Of a DNA stretch of 64,000 nucleotides, positions 17,626 through 26,958 are shown in pieces; position 1 is the stretch's first letter, and every line of letters starts with the position of its first letter. The stretch comes from an uncultured Lachnospiraceae bacterium. Its GTDB lineage: Bacteria; Bacillota; Clostridia; Lachnospirales; Lachnospiraceae. Location: positions 186,001 to 250,000 of the forward strand of contig CADBFZ010000003.1 in assembly GCA_902794095.1 (NCBI GenBank), written 5' to 3'. Below the pieces are notes generated by a model that searched no databases, had not been told where the DNA came from, and saw only the letters and a program-made list of their open reading frames with translations. The translations under genes were made by a program, and so were the position numbers.

Positions 17626-19248
17626 TTACAGATTTTCGATCAATCCGCTCAAGCCTTCGTTTTGATATATTTCCTTGTAATATCCGATCTCGTCGTTAAT
17701 AAGTGTATCTATTACTTCCATTCCGAGAAGCTCTACGGGAGCTTTGTCATCGGTAAGGATAAGGCCGGTGCCTTCATAGGGGATCATACCGTCCATTACT
17801 TTTCCAAGCTGATATCTTAATCCGTCATCGGATGAAAAATCCGCATTATATTCAAGTGCTTTAAAGAGGTCGGTGTTTACGGATGCAAAGAGCTCACGGT
17901 TGGTTGATCCTACTACATTTACGGTAGCTACATTGGGGAAGACGGATGCTACGGTATCGGAAAGATATGTGGTGATATCGGTTTCTCCGTTTCCGTGCAT
18001 GTTCATGTTCATGACCATGATGCCGTTGTCTTTGAGATGATCTTTAACGAGACCAAAAAACTCGGAAGAGCTCATCTGAAAAGGGATGGTGATGTCCTGA
18101 TATGCGTCGACCAAGATCACGTCGTATTTTCCGGTATCGGCCTGAAGAAATGCTCTTCCGTCATAGGTATAAACGGTGATGTTTTCGGAGAGGCCAAAAT
18201 ACTCGTGGGCAAGGTCCGTTATCTTATCGTCGATCTCAACTCCTGTGATGTTGCATCCGGGAAAATACTTCTCGCACTGAACGGCGAAGGTTCCGGTACC
18301 CATTCCGAGGATTAGGATGTCGGGGGTGTCTGTTCCTTCGACAACCTCGCCTTCATCTTCATAACCCATTGCCATGGTGGGTGCTGCAAGGGCGTAGTCG
18401 TAATACATTCCGGTGAGGTTACCGGTTTTCATCTTGATGGACTGAACACCGAAGAGAACGTTGGTTGAAAGGGAAGTTGCCCACTCGGTATCGGTTACCT
18501 GAAGGTAGTTATAAACGGACTCGCCCTCATAGGTAAGATCTGAGATCCAGAATGCGAAATGGGAATTATGTCCAAATATGCATGCAATGATGTAAAGGAT
18601 CGTGCTTACGGTGCAGAGGATCAGTTTTGTTTTGCGGGAGATGAAAAAGAGAAGTCCGATCACCAGGAGTATTCCCGAGAAGATGAGGAATGTCATTCCG
18701 GTTCCCACGGAAGGAATGGTTACGAATGTGGGAAGGAAGGTTCCGATGATTGATCCGATGGTGTTACATGCACCGAGGCGTCCGGCAACGGATCCGCTTT
18801 CTTCGATATCTGAGATAGTGTACTTGATAAGGGAAGGGGTTACGGTTCCGAGAAGGAACAGGGGGAATACGAAGATAACCATGCAGGCTATCAGAGAAGA
18901 CCATATGAGAAGGCCCGTTGATACGGAGACGATCATGATTCCGGTTATGACCAGAATGATGTATTTTCCGAGGACCGGGATAAATGCGATCCACACAGCT
19001 GATATAAGAATTCGTCTGAAGAGCTTTGCGGGGTCTGAGTTTTTATCGGCCCACTTTCCTCCGACTACATTTCCGAGTGCCATGGCGATCATGATGGTTC
19101 CGATGATGATGGTCCAGACGATCTGGGATGATGAGAAGTAGGGGGCAAGAAGCCTTGATGCTCCCAGCTCTACCGCCATTACGGCCATTCCCGCGAAAAA
19201 CTCGGTGATATAAAGGTAGTATCTGTTTTTTAGGATATCAAATTTCAT
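17626..19248 (-). CDS. Fused MFS/spermidine-synthase-like membrane protein
   Basis: Residues 1 to about 215 form seven hydrophobic helices, starting with a FAGMAVMAVELGASRLLAPYF segment (landmark ELGASRL) typical of these fusions. A Rossmann methyltransferase/spermidine synthase-like domain follows (about 240-530) with LILGMGTGTF, the acidic GVEIDD and VILVDAY. Polyamine synthesis is not assured: members of this class often lack full active sites and have unknown substrates. A - strand TATAAT and GGAG precede it; it is 19 bases from the acyltransferase gene and divergent from the SPL operon. Confidence 0.8.
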   Translation of the reverse strand: MKFDILKNRYYLYITEFFAGMAVMAVELGASRLLAPYFSSSQIVWTIIIGTIMIAMALGNVVGGKWADKNSDPAKLFRRILISAVWIAFIPVLGKYIILVITGIMIVSVSTGLLIWSSLIACMVIFVFPLFLLGTVTPSLIKYTISDIEESGSVAGRLGACNTIGSIIGTFLPTFVTIPSVGTGMTFLIFSGILLVIGLLFFISRKTKLILCTVSTILYIIACIFGHNSHFAFWISDLTYEGESVYNYLQVTDTEWATSLSTNVLFGVQSIKMKTGNLTGMYYDYALAAPTMAMGYEDEGEVVEGTDTPDILILGMGTGTFAVQCEKYFPGCNITGVEIDDKITDLAHEYFGLSENITVYTYDGRAFLQADTGKYDVILVDAYQDITIPFQMSSSEFFGLVKDHLKDNGIMVMNMNMHGNGETDITTYLSDTVASVFPNVATVNVVGSTNRELFASVNTDLFKALEYNADFSSDDGLRYQLGKVMDGMIPYEGTGLILTDDKAPVELLGMEVIDTLINDEIGYYKEIYQNEGLSGLIENL

Positions 19249-19292
19249 AATATGCTCCGTTATAAAGTCTTGTGAACTGCGTCACAACGCAT

Positions 19293-19298
19293 ATTATA
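19293..19298 (-). promoter_or_regulatory. -10 element for the spermidine-synthase-like operon
   Basis: A perfect TATAAT on the - strand, 45 bases before the gene start. No good -35 is seen 16-18 bases upstream. The leader carries a small dyad TGCGT-caca-ACGCA (about 19278-19291). Confidence 0.55.
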
Positions 19299-19313
19299 CC
19301 GTAAATTTCCGTA

Positions 19314-19342
19314 TTGTAGGGCATTTTTAAAAAAGGTATACT
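19314..19342 (+). promoter_or_regulatory. Promoter of small-protein/SPL operon, close to start codon
   Basis: TTGTAG (19314-19319), 17-base spacer, TATACT (19337-19342). The ATG at 19353 starts only 10 bases after the -10 box, so the mRNA leader would be about 0-5 bases. Confidence 0.55.
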
Positions 19343-19352
19343 TAAGTGGTCT

Positions 19353-19586
19353 ATGGAAACAAGTAATAAAACTGAAATTCCGCGTATTCTTTTATCTGAA
19401 ATGAAGCTGAGTCAGACCATGGAAAATCAGCTCCGTCAGATCTGTATTTATGCCTCTTTGGCGGGGATAGATATGGAAGAGATAAGGATTCGGCTGACCG
19501 AGGAAGGAAAGCTTCCGTGCCCCGACAAGAATTCGTCCAAGAAGGTTTTATCGGAGATATATGACTATGTCGCATGCTCTTTTTGA
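19353..19586 (+). CDS. Small protein preceding SPL-like radical SAM gene
   Basis: This 77-residue soluble protein has no family I recognise. It is rich in charged residues, with a helical-looking middle (LSQTMENQLRQICIYASLAG) and a Cys at each of positions 30, 51 and 75 approximately. It overlaps the start of the radical SAM gene by 26 bases, so the two are surely co-transcribed. In spore formers SplA, a small regulator of similar size, precedes SplB, but I see no clear SplA likeness. There is no Shine-Dalgarno sequence and the promoter is almost on the start codon. Confidence 0.65.
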   Translation: METSNKTEIPRILLSEMKLSQTMENQLRQICIYASLAGIDMEEIRIRLTEEGKLPCPDKNSSKKVLSEIYDYVACSF

Positions 19587-20544
19587 GAAAATATATGTTG
19601 AAAAGAATGCGGCATCCGATCCCGAAACTTTAAGGATCCTGGAGCGAATCGGTTGTAAAGATCCTGAATACATCGCGCATTACAAGGACGTGTTTGACAT
19701 TAAGGGCTCTTCGGGAAGGGCGCTTATTCTCGCACACAATCCGGGAAAGCATCTGTATGAAGGCGCACCGGTTTGTCAGAGCTTCGGAAACGAGCATTTC
19801 TATTATTCGCCCGGAGTGATGAACTGCATATATGACTGCGAATATTGTTTCTTAAAGGGCATGTATCCCGGGCGGGATATATGCATTTTTACGGACATTG
19901 AAGAGACTTTTTCCGAACTGGAAGCGCTGGGAAAGCAGTTCCCCGTATATGTATGTGCTTCGTATAACACGGATCTGAATGCCTTGGAGAGCATCACGGG
20001 CTTTGCATACAAGTGGTGTAAGGAAGCTTATGATCATGAAAGTATCAGCGTAGAACTGAGAACCAAGTGCTCGAGAACGGATATATTCGAGGGACTTCCC
20101 GTAAGCGAGAGGGCGATATTTGCTTTTACCTTATCTCCCGATGAAGTTGCCGAAAGGTTTGAAAAAGGAACCCCGGGACTTGATGCAAGGATTCAGGCAG
20201 TAAATGCTGCGATGAAAGCGGGCTTTCCCGTAAGGCTTTGCTTTGACCCCATGATCTATTTTCGTAACTGGCAGGATAGCTATACGGAAATGATCGGCAA
20301 GGTGGCAAAGTCCGTTGATCTGAGTAAGGTGAGGGATATCAGCATCGGATCCTTTAGGATATCGGACCAGTATCTTAAGAATATGCGACGGAAAATGCCG
20401 GATTCGGAAGTCGTTCAATATCCTTATGTATGCGAAGACGGTTATTACCAGTATCCGGAAAAAGTAAGAACACGTATGGAAGATCATATCAGGAATCTTC
20501 TTAAGGCTAAGTGCCCGGAAGTTTCCGTATACGATTGGAAATAA
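19561..20544 (+). CDS. SPL-like radical SAM protein (spore photoproduct lyase family)
   Basis: The 327-residue protein has the SPL-type iron-sulfur motif CIYDCEYC (C-x3-C-x2-C, about residues 87-94) after a YYSPGVMN lead-in, as in spore photoproduct lyase, which reverses the thymine dimer 5-thyminyl-5,6-dihydrothymine using S-adenosylmethionine. The length is close to SplB (about 340). Many Lachnospiraceae that do not sporulate well carry such genes, so the true substrate is open. Either ATG 19561 or ATG 19567 could start it; both lie within the preceding small gene. Confidence 0.85.
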   Translation: MTMSHALFEKIYVEKNAASDPETLRILERIGCKDPEYIAHYKDVFDIKGSSGRALILAHNPGKHLYEGAPVCQSFGNEHFYYSPGVMNCIYDCEYCFLKGMYPGRDICIFTDIEETFSELEALGKQFPVYVCASYNTDLNALESITGFAYKWCKEAYDHESISVELRTKCSRTDIFEGLPVSERAIFAFTLSPDEVAERFEKGTPGLDARIQAVNAAMKAGFPVRLCFDPMIYFRNWQDSYTEMIGKVAKSVDLSKVRDISIGSFRISDQYLKNMRRKMPDSEVVQYPYVCEDGYYQYPEKVRTRMEDHIRNLLKAKCPEVSVYDWK

Positions 20545-20569
20545 TCATTAATGAAAGGAACCAAAGAAA

Positions 20570-22003
20570 TTGAAAGCACCATTTTCAGAGTATTTGACAT
20601 CGATAGCTCCGCATGTCAAAGAAGTTATCGATGATCTTAACAAAGATTTCGATTACGTAAGCGCGCTTTGTACCGATTCCAAAGGTCTTGTGATCAGGAT
20701 CGGAAGCAGGGCAAGGAGCATATCCAACAAGACCATGACCACCGAAAGAGGAGTGGTTTTCAGAGTTTGCAAGGATAAAAAGTACAGCGAGTATGCGGTT
20801 AACAACGCAGACTGGAACGATACCGCAGAGATAATTAAGAAGATCCGCAAGGAGCTTGCAGCGCAGGATGCACTTCTTGCTAAGACCGGAACCGAAGTAT
20901 TTGAGACCGGAGTTCTCGACGATGAACCTCTTACCTTCTTCGGTGAAAAAGAAACCGGATCACTTCCCGAGAAGGCAAACATCAAAGATCTTACAGAGAA
21001 GCTCATTGCAATTTCCGATAAGGGTATGGAGATGAGCGAGAATGTTATCGAGTGCATGGCTAATGCACAGTCAACCCACATCAGCAAGATGTTCCTCACC
21101 AAAAACAGAGACCTGAGACAGTCCTATGTTTACAGTGAAGGAATGCTCATGGTCGTTGTCAGAAAAGACGACAAGGTCGACGAAGACTACAAGAGCATTT
21201 CAGGAATCAAGGGTCCCGAGCTTTTCGATGAGCTTGAAGGATATCTTCCCATGGTAGTCAAGAATGCGGAAGAGCTTCTTACCGCAGATCATATCGAGCC
21301 CGGTGAGTATGAAGTAATCACCTCACCCGAAGTTACCGGTCTTATTGCTCATGAAGCTTTCGGACACGGTGTCGAGATGGATATGTTTGTAAAGCACAGA
21401 GCTCTCGGCGAAGACTACATCGGAAAGAGAGTTGCATCCGATAATGTAACCATGCATGAGGGTGCACTTTGCGCAGATAACGTTACCAGCTATTTCTTCG
21501 ATGACGAAGGTGTAATGGCAGGTGATGTTGTTGAGATCGAAAACGGAATCTTAAAGTCCGGAATCTGTGATGCACTTGCTGCTAAGAGACTGGGCTTCCA
21601 TCCTACCGGAAACGGAAAGAGAGAGAATTTCGCACACAAGGTATATACCAGAATGACCAACACCATGTTTGATTCCGGCGAGTATACCAAGGAAGAAATG
21701 ATCGAATCCGTTAAGTACGGTTACCTTCTTGAAGGAATGGAGAGCGGAATGGAAGATCCCAAGCATTGGGGAATCCAGTGCATCATTCAAAGAGGCCGCG
21801 AGATCAAAGACGGAAAGCTTACCGGAAGAATTGTTTCTCCCGTTATCATGACAGGATATGTTCCCGAACTTCTCGGAAGTATATCCATGTGTTCAAAAGA
21901 TCGCCTCGTGTTCGGAAGCGGCGGATGCGGCAAGGGACATAAGGAATGGGTCAAGGTTGCAGATGGCGGCCCTTATCTTAAGACGAAAGCGAGGCTCGGA
22001 TAA
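20570..22003 (+). CDS. tldD: TldD-family metalloprotease subunit
   Basis: The 477-residue protein has the TldD zinc motif HEAFGHGVE (HExxxH, about residues 259-267) and a Cys near the C-terminus (GSGGCGKGH) that fits the third ligand. With TldE it forms a heterodimeric peptidase that degrades unfolded peptides and trims some RiPP precursors. The start is TTG at 20570 with AAAGGAA about 11 bases upstream; no in-frame ATG gives a better start. The stop overlaps the tldE ATG (TAATG). No precursor-peptide gene was seen nearby, so a general proteolytic role is more likely. Confidence 0.92.
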   Translation: MKAPFSEYLTSIAPHVKEVIDDLNKDFDYVSALCTDSKGLVIRIGSRARSISNKTMTTERGVVFRVCKDKKYSEYAVNNADWNDTAEIIKKIRKELAAQDALLAKTGTEVFETGVLDDEPLTFFGEKETGSLPEKANIKDLTEKLIAISDKGMEMSENVIECMANAQSTHISKMFLTKNRDLRQSYVYSEGMLMVVVRKDDKVDEDYKSISGIKGPELFDELEGYLPMVVKNAEELLTADHIEPGEYEVITSPEVTGLIAHEAFGHGVEMDMFVKHRALGEDYIGKRVASDNVTMHEGALCADNVTSYFFDDEGVMAGDVVEIENGILKSGICDALAAKRLGFHPTGNGKRENFAHKVYTRMTNTMFDSGEYTKEEMIESVKYGYLLEGMESGMEDPKHWGIQCIIQRGREIKDGKLTGRIVSPVIMTGYVPELLGSISMCSKDRLVFGSGGCGKGHKEWVKVADGGPYLKTKARLG

Positions 22004-23289
22004 TGAAAATAGATATGATTAAGGAGCTCCTTGAAAAAAGCGGAGCTTTTGCATGGAGAATAACCGATACGGTAACCAAGGGATGGGAGTTTTATTTTAT
22101 CCGTCATAACCTTGATCAGAACAGATCCAAGGATATCGAGAATATTCAGATTACCGTTTATGTATTGTCGGATGACAAGAAGTCCGTCGGAACCGCAAGT
22201 GCTGATATGGGTCCCGATGAGACCAAAGAGTATGTTGAACTTACCATTAAGGACCTGATCTATCAGGCAAGTCTTGTTCAGGATGCATACTATGAACTTA
22301 AGGCTCCCGCTAATTCCGAAGTACCTGCTTTGGAGGATGCGGATATAAACAAGATCTCAAGTGAATTCATCGATACCATGAAGAATATCGAAGAAGATGA
22401 TGATACCTTCATGAACAGCTATGAGATATTTGTTTCATCCATCACCAGAAGAATCGTAACCAGCACCGGAATCGATGTTACCGAGAAGTATCCCGTATCA
22501 CTTCTTGAGACCGTAGTTAACGCCAGAAACCGTGAGCAGGAGATCGAATTCTACAATCTCTATGATTCAGGTCTTTGCCCCAAGGAAGATATCAAGAGAA
22601 ATGTTGCTTCAACAATGAAGCACGGCAAGAACAGACTTAATGCGGGAAAGACTCCTTCACTGGATAAGTATGATGTTGTCTTTTCCAGCGATGATGCCGT
22701 AAGAATCTATGAGTTTTTCAAGGATGCACTTGATATCGCATACATCTGCATGAAGTACTCACCTCTTGAAAAGGGCAAGGAAGTTATTCCCGGAATCAAG
22801 GGAGACAAGGTAACTCTTAAGGCTGTTAAGAATCTCGTCGGTTCTTCACAAAACCGTGAAGTAGATATGGAGGGAAGCCCCATTCGCGATGAAGTACTCA
22901 TGGAGGACGGCATCCCCAAGGCATTCCACGGAAGCACCAGATTCTCATATTACATGGGAGAAAAGGATACCTTCATGCTCAGCAATTACGAAGTATCCGG
23001 AGGAACCCATACTTCAGAGGAGCTGTTAAAGGGACCTGTTCTCGAATGTGTATATTTCTCTGATTTCCAAGTGGATACTCTTACCGGAGATATCTTCGGA
23101 GAGATCAGACTTGCATATCTTCACGAAGCTGACGGAAGCGTAAAGCCCGTAACGGGCGGATCCGTTTCCGGCAACTTAAGAATGCTCATGATGGATATGA
23201 AGATGAGTGAGGAAAGAACAAGATACGACAATGCTCTTATTCCTTCACTTACCAGATTGTCCGGAGTAACCGTAACAGGTGCAGAATAA
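22003..23289 (+). CDS. tldE: TldE/PmbA-family protein, partner of TldD
   Basis: The 428-residue protein is related to TldD but lacks HExxxH, as expected for the TldE (PmbA) subunit. It starts at the ATG overlapping the tldD stop. C-terminal blocks (GGTHTSEELLKG and SDFQVDTLTGDIFGE) are typical of PmbA/TldE. It lies 13 bases before the sugar-type ABC ATPase, so read-through into that operon is possible. Confidence 0.9.
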   Translation: MKIDMIKELLEKSGAFAWRITDTVTKGWEFYFIRHNLDQNRSKDIENIQITVYVLSDDKKSVGTASADMGPDETKEYVELTIKDLIYQASLVQDAYYELKAPANSEVPALEDADINKISSEFIDTMKNIEEDDDTFMNSYEIFVSSITRRIVTSTGIDVTEKYPVSLLETVVNARNREQEIEFYNLYDSGLCPKEDIKRNVASTMKHGKNRLNAGKTPSLDKYDVVFSSDDAVRIYEFFKDALDIAYICMKYSPLEKGKEVIPGIKGDKVTLKAVKNLVGSSQNREVDMEGSPIRDEVLMEDGIPKAFHGSTRFSYYMGEKDTFMLSNYEVSGGTHTSEELLKGPVLECVYFSDFQVDTLTGDIFGEIRLAYLHEADGSVKPVTGGSVSGNLRMLMMDMKMSEERTRYDNALIPSLTRLSGVTVTGAE

Positions 23290-23302
23290 ACGGAGAATAG
23301 TT

Positions 23303-24403
23303 ATGAAAGTAGTTCTGGATAAATTGACAAAAGTATTCCCTCCCAGAGGCGGCAAAGGAGATGCGGTAACGGCGGTCAAGGATTTCACCTTTGAGATCCC
23401 TGACGGAAAACTTGTAGCGCTCCTCGGACCTTCGGGTTGCGGTAAAAGTACCATACTCAATATGATCTGCGGACTCGAGAAACCTACCGAAGGTAAGATT
23501 ATCTTCGGAGAGGACGATGTCACGCAGGTCAGTCCCGAACTGCGCGGAGTGGGCATGGTTTTCCAAAACTATGCTCTCTATCCGCACATGAGTGTTTACA
23601 ACAATATAATCTTCCCCCTGGGTAATCTTAAGGGAGAAGAGAAACTCACCAAGGAGCAGATGAGGGAGAAGGCCGAGAAGGTGGCATCCCTTGTACAGAT
23701 AGAAAATCTCCTTGAGAGAAAACCGAAAGAGTTATCCGGAGGTCAGCAGCAGAGAGTTGCGATTGCAAGAGCGCTTATCAAAACTCCCAGACTGCTCCTT
23801 ATGGATGAGCCTCTTTCAAACCTGGATGCAAGACTCAGACTTCAGACCAGGGAAGAAATCAGAAGAATCCAAAGAGAGACCGGCGTCACCACGGTATTCG
23901 TAACCCACGATCAGGAAGAAGCAATGAGTATTTCCGATATGATCGTAGTTATGAAAGACGGAGAGCTTCACCAGTTCGGAAAGCCCCAGGAAGTATATGA
24001 CGATCCCGCAAATCTCTTTGTTGCCAAATTCCTGGGAACTCCCGCGATTAATGTTTTCGAAGGAAGCGTAAAAGGCGGAAAGCTCTACATCGGAGATGAC
24101 TGCGTACTTAATGTCCCCGGCGTGAATGACAGGGATGTTACAGTAGGCATCAGACCCGAAGGATTTACTTACGATCCAAGCGGTCCTTTCAAGTGCAAGC
24201 TTGACCGCATAGAGGTCATGGGACGTGACATCAGCATTGTTTCCAAGAATGATAAATGTGAAGCTCCGGTAGTAAGATCCATAATTGATTCCGATATGAG
24301 ACCCGATGAGGATTCCGAAACCGTAGCGTTTAATTTAAGACCCGGTAAGGTACATCTCTTTGATGTAGGGACCGGAGAAAGAATAAGATTCGGAAAAGAG
24401 TAA
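23303..24403 (+). CDS. Sugar ABC transporter ATPase (MalK/UgpC type)
   Basis: The 366-residue ATPase has Walker A GPSGCGKST (42-50), signature LSGGQQQRV, Walker B LLLMDEPLSNLDA and a C-terminal MalK-like beta domain (about 240-366; VTVGIRPEGF). It energises import of a sugar or glycerol-phosphate-type substrate by the permeases encoded downstream. ATG 23303 with GGAGA 6 bases upstream is preferred to an upstream in-frame start. The next gene, an unrelated FRG-domain gene, follows after only five bases. Confidence 0.92.
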   Translation: MKVVLDKLTKVFPPRGGKGDAVTAVKDFTFEIPDGKLVALLGPSGCGKSTILNMICGLEKPTEGKIIFGEDDVTQVSPELRGVGMVFQNYALYPHMSVYNNIIFPLGNLKGEEKLTKEQMREKAEKVASLVQIENLLERKPKELSGGQQQRVAIARALIKTPRLLLMDEPLSNLDARLRLQTREEIRRIQRETGVTTVFVTHDQEEAMSISDMIVVMKDGELHQFGKPQEVYDDPANLFVAKFLGTPAINVFEGSVKGGKLYIGDDCVLNVPGVNDRDVTVGIRPEGFTYDPSGPFKCKLDRIEVMGRDISIVSKNDKCEAPVVRSIIDSDMRPDEDSETVAFNLRPGKVHLFDVGTGERIRFGKE

Positions 24404-24408
24404 CGTTA

Positions 24409-25185
24409 ATGGATAAGATAACATCTTATGATGAGTATTGTGAGGCGCTGGACGGAAGAGGGGACATCATACTGTTCAGGGGACAGCCGGTAAGTGATTT
24501 TGTACTGATACCATCAGGCCTCAGGGCACAGCATATACATAATGCGGATGTGCAGATGTTCCGTTTCGTTGATGAGATGCAGAAGGTTTTCGGATACGAC
24601 GAACTTACCTGCATCGAGATCGCACAGCATTTTTCACTTCACACAAGACTTCTGGATTTTTCATATTCATATACCGTAGCACTGTTTTTCGCATGCTTCG
24701 ATGCAAAGGGAAGATACGGAGACCGTGACGGTAAGGTATATGTATTTAACAAGAGCAGATACGAGTGGCTTCTTAAAATGTACGGCAAGAACAGCGCTCA
24801 GGTTAATAAAAACAACGAGTATCTGTATAAATGGCTGCAGCACTATGTAGATAAGAGCGATACCAGAATGGGTGACGACGGACTGGATATGCCCATTTTC
24901 ATTGAAGCAACCAGACAGTTCGACAGACTCTATTCCCAGCGCGGATTGTTCCTTCTGTGGGGAAGGGATGAAATGCCTCTTGAGAAGATCCTTCAGAAAG
25001 AGGGAATAGACCAGAAGGAAGTTTTTGATACGATCGTAATTTCGGCGGATCATAAAAAGAAAATCCTGGAAGAGCTTGCGGAAAAGCACATCTCCGAAGA
25101 TTCACTCTTTATGAATGTCGGTAAGATCAAAGACCTTGTAAGCACCATTAAATACGGAAATACTTCCGGGCAGGTGACGAAATGA
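24409..25185 (+). CDS. FRG-domain protein embedded in ABC operon
   Basis: The 258 residues carry the FRG signature IILFRGQP (about 18-25), a second block CIEIAQHFSLHTRLLDFS, and VALFFACFDA after it, matching FRG-domain proteins (named for the Phe-Arg-Gly motif). Their biochemical function is not established. No signal peptide or membrane helix is seen, so it is cytoplasmic. It sits between the ATPase (5-base gap) and the first permease (4-base ATGA overlap) of a sugar-type importer, so it must be co-expressed with them. A regulatory or modifying role on the transporter is possible but unproven. Confidence 0.85.
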   Translation: MDKITSYDEYCEALDGRGDIILFRGQPVSDFVLIPSGLRAQHIHNADVQMFRFVDEMQKVFGYDELTCIEIAQHFSLHTRLLDFSYSYTVALFFACFDAKGRYGDRDGKVYVFNKSRYEWLLKMYGKNSAQVNKNNEYLYKWLQHYVDKSDTRMGDDGLDMPIFIEATRQFDRLYSQRGLFLLWGRDEMPLEKILQKEGIDQKEVFDTIVISADHKKKILEELAEKHISEDSLFMNVGKIKDLVSTIKYGNTSGQVTK

Positions 25186-26078
25186 CTGAAAAGAACAATC
25201 TGAAAGCGTGGCTGTATCTGCTTCCTGCGCTTGTATTCATGATCATATTCATGGTCTATCCTCTGATGGATGTATTCGTATATTCATTTGAGGAAGGATA
25301 CAATTTTGTCTCCGGGAGATCTTCGGGAACCGGACTGTACAATTTCTCATATGTTCTTCATGATACTTATTTCCTGCAGGCAGTGAAGAATACCTTCGTC
25401 ATGGTTATCATAACCGTGCCGCTGTCTACGGGGTTTGCACTTCTTATTTCTCTTGCACTTAATTCCATCACCAAATTACGCGAACTTTTCCAGACCGTTT
25501 ATTTCCTGCCCTATGTTACAAATACTTTGGCAGTAGGTCTGGTATTCATGGTCCTGTTTAAAAAGACAGCGTATTCGGACGGACTCATAAACTTACTCAT
25601 CACATTCTTCGGCGGAAAGAGCGTCGACTTCATAGACGGACCTTATTGGGCCAAGATGTTTGTAATGTGTTTCTACATCATCTGGGTAGTTCTTCCTTTT
25701 AAGGTTCTTCTCTTAACCAGCGCATTGGCATCTGTTAACTCCACTTATTACAACGCTGCAAGAGTTGACGGAACCGGTTCTTTAAGAATCTTTTTCAAGA
25801 TTACACTTCCCATGATATCCCCCACCATTTTCTATCTGGTAATTACGGGATTTATCGGAGCGTTTAAAGAGTATTCCGATGCCGTAGCACTTTTCGGAAC
25901 GGACCTTAACGCTGCGGGAATGAATACGATAGTCGGATATGTATATGACATGCTCTACGGAGACAGCGGCGGATATCCTTCTTTTGCATCGGCTGCTGCG
26001 ATCATTTTGTTCGTAATAGTACTTACGATCACATGCATCAACCTCCTCGTCAGCAAGAAACATGTTTATTACACTTAA
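25182..26078 (+). CDS. Sugar ABC transporter permease (MalF/UgpA type)
   Basis: The 298 residues give six helices. The EAA loop near residue 190, YYNAARVDGTGSLRIFFKITLP (landmarks AARVDG and ITLP), is the binding site for the ATPase. The N-terminus is KAWLYLLPALVFMIIF, typical of MalF/UgpA-type permeases without the long MalF loop. Its ATG overlaps the FRG stop by 4 bases, and its end overlaps the next permease by 17 bases. Confidence 0.93.
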   Translation: MTEKNNLKAWLYLLPALVFMIIFMVYPLMDVFVYSFEEGYNFVSGRSSGTGLYNFSYVLHDTYFLQAVKNTFVMVIITVPLSTGFALLISLALNSITKLRELFQTVYFLPYVTNTLAVGLVFMVLFKKTAYSDGLINLLITFFGGKSVDFIDGPYWAKMFVMCFYIIWVVLPFKVLLLTSALASVNSTYYNAARVDGTGSLRIFFKITLPMISPTIFYLVITGFIGAFKEYSDAVALFGTDLNAAGMNTIVGYVYDMLYGDSGGYPSFASAAAIILFVIVLTITCINLLVSKKHVYYT

Positions 26079-26958
26079 TGCTATGGATAACAGAGAAAAA
26101 TATTTAAAAGCAGAAAAAAGTGATAAGACCAAAAGAGTGATTAAAAACGTTCTTGTGTATTCTTTTCTCGGAATATGGGGACTTATGGTACTCTTTCCCT
26201 TCTACTGGATGGTGCTTACATCCTTTAAGAGTTATGCATCCTATAACGGTGAGAAGATCCCGAAGTTCTATGTGACGGATCCCACCTTTGAGAATTTTAC
26301 CAATGCATTCTCGCAGGTGCCTCTGGGAAGATATCTTCTTAATACATTTATCTTCACCGTGGTTACAACTGCCATCATGGTAATAGTCATCACTCTGGCT
26401 GCGTTTGCTTTTTCGAGACTTGAGTTTAAGGGAAGAAATCTTCTCTTTACCATATTCCTGTCCATGATGATGATCCCCAGCGAGCTTATAGTCATCACCA
26501 ATTACGTAACGATCACCAATCTGGATATGAGAAATACTTTCTCGGGACTGATACTTCCTTCCGTAATGAGCGTGTTCTATGTGTACCTTCTCAGGGAGAA
26601 TTTCGCACAGGTTCCGGACCAGCTCTATTATGCGGCCAAGGTTGACGGAACAAGCGACCTTAAATATCTGTTCAGGGTCATGCTTCCCATATGCCGTCCC
26701 ACGGTTGTTACGATTATCATTCTCAAAGTCATCGAGTGCTGGAACTCATACGTATGGCCCAGACTTATCACCGATGACAAGAACTACTACCTTGTATCAA
26801 ACGGAATTCAGGAGATCAGACAGAGCGGATTCGGAAGGGAAAATATCCCTGCCATGATGGCTGCGGTCGTAGTTATCTCACTTCCGCTTATCGTTTTGTT
26901 CCTTATATTCAGACGCCAGATCATGGCGGGTGTATCAAGAGGCGGACTAAAAGGGTGA
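26062..26958 (+). CDS. Sugar ABC transporter permease (MalG/UgpE type)
   Basis: A six-helix permease of 298 residues with the EAA loop YYAAKVDGTSDLKYLFRVMLP (landmarks AAKVDG and VMLP) and an N-terminal PFYWMVLTSFK typical of MalG/UgpE. The start is either ATG 26062, inside the upstream gene, or ATG 26083, 4 bases after its stop; neither has a strong ribosome site, so coupled translation is likely. It partners the MalF-type permease. Confidence 0.92.
   Translation: MFITLNAMDNREKYLKAEKSDKTKRVIKNVLVYSFLGIWGLMVLFPFYWMVLTSFKSYASYNGEKIPKFYVTDPTFENFTNAFSQVPLGRYLLNTFIFTVVTTAIMVIVITLAAFAFSRLEFKGRNLLFTIFLSMMMIPSELIVITNYVTITNLDMRNTFSGLILPSVMSVFYVYLLRENFAQVPDQLYYAAKVDGTSDLKYLFRVMLPICRPTVVTIIILKVIECWNSYVWPRLITDDKNYYLVSNGIQEIRQSGFGRENIPAMMAAVVVISLPLIVLFLIFRRQIMAGVSRGGLKG

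Noticed and set aside
20570..23289. TldD/TldE as part of a RiPP biosynthesis cluster
   Set aside because: No precursor peptide, cyclodehydratase, lanthionine or radical SAM-SPASM gene lies next to it; the nearby radical SAM protein is SPL-like.
24409..25185. FRG gene as a stand-alone defence system
   Set aside because: No nuclease, toxin or other defence gene is nearby and it is tightly woven into a transporter operon; a defence role remains only a possibility.
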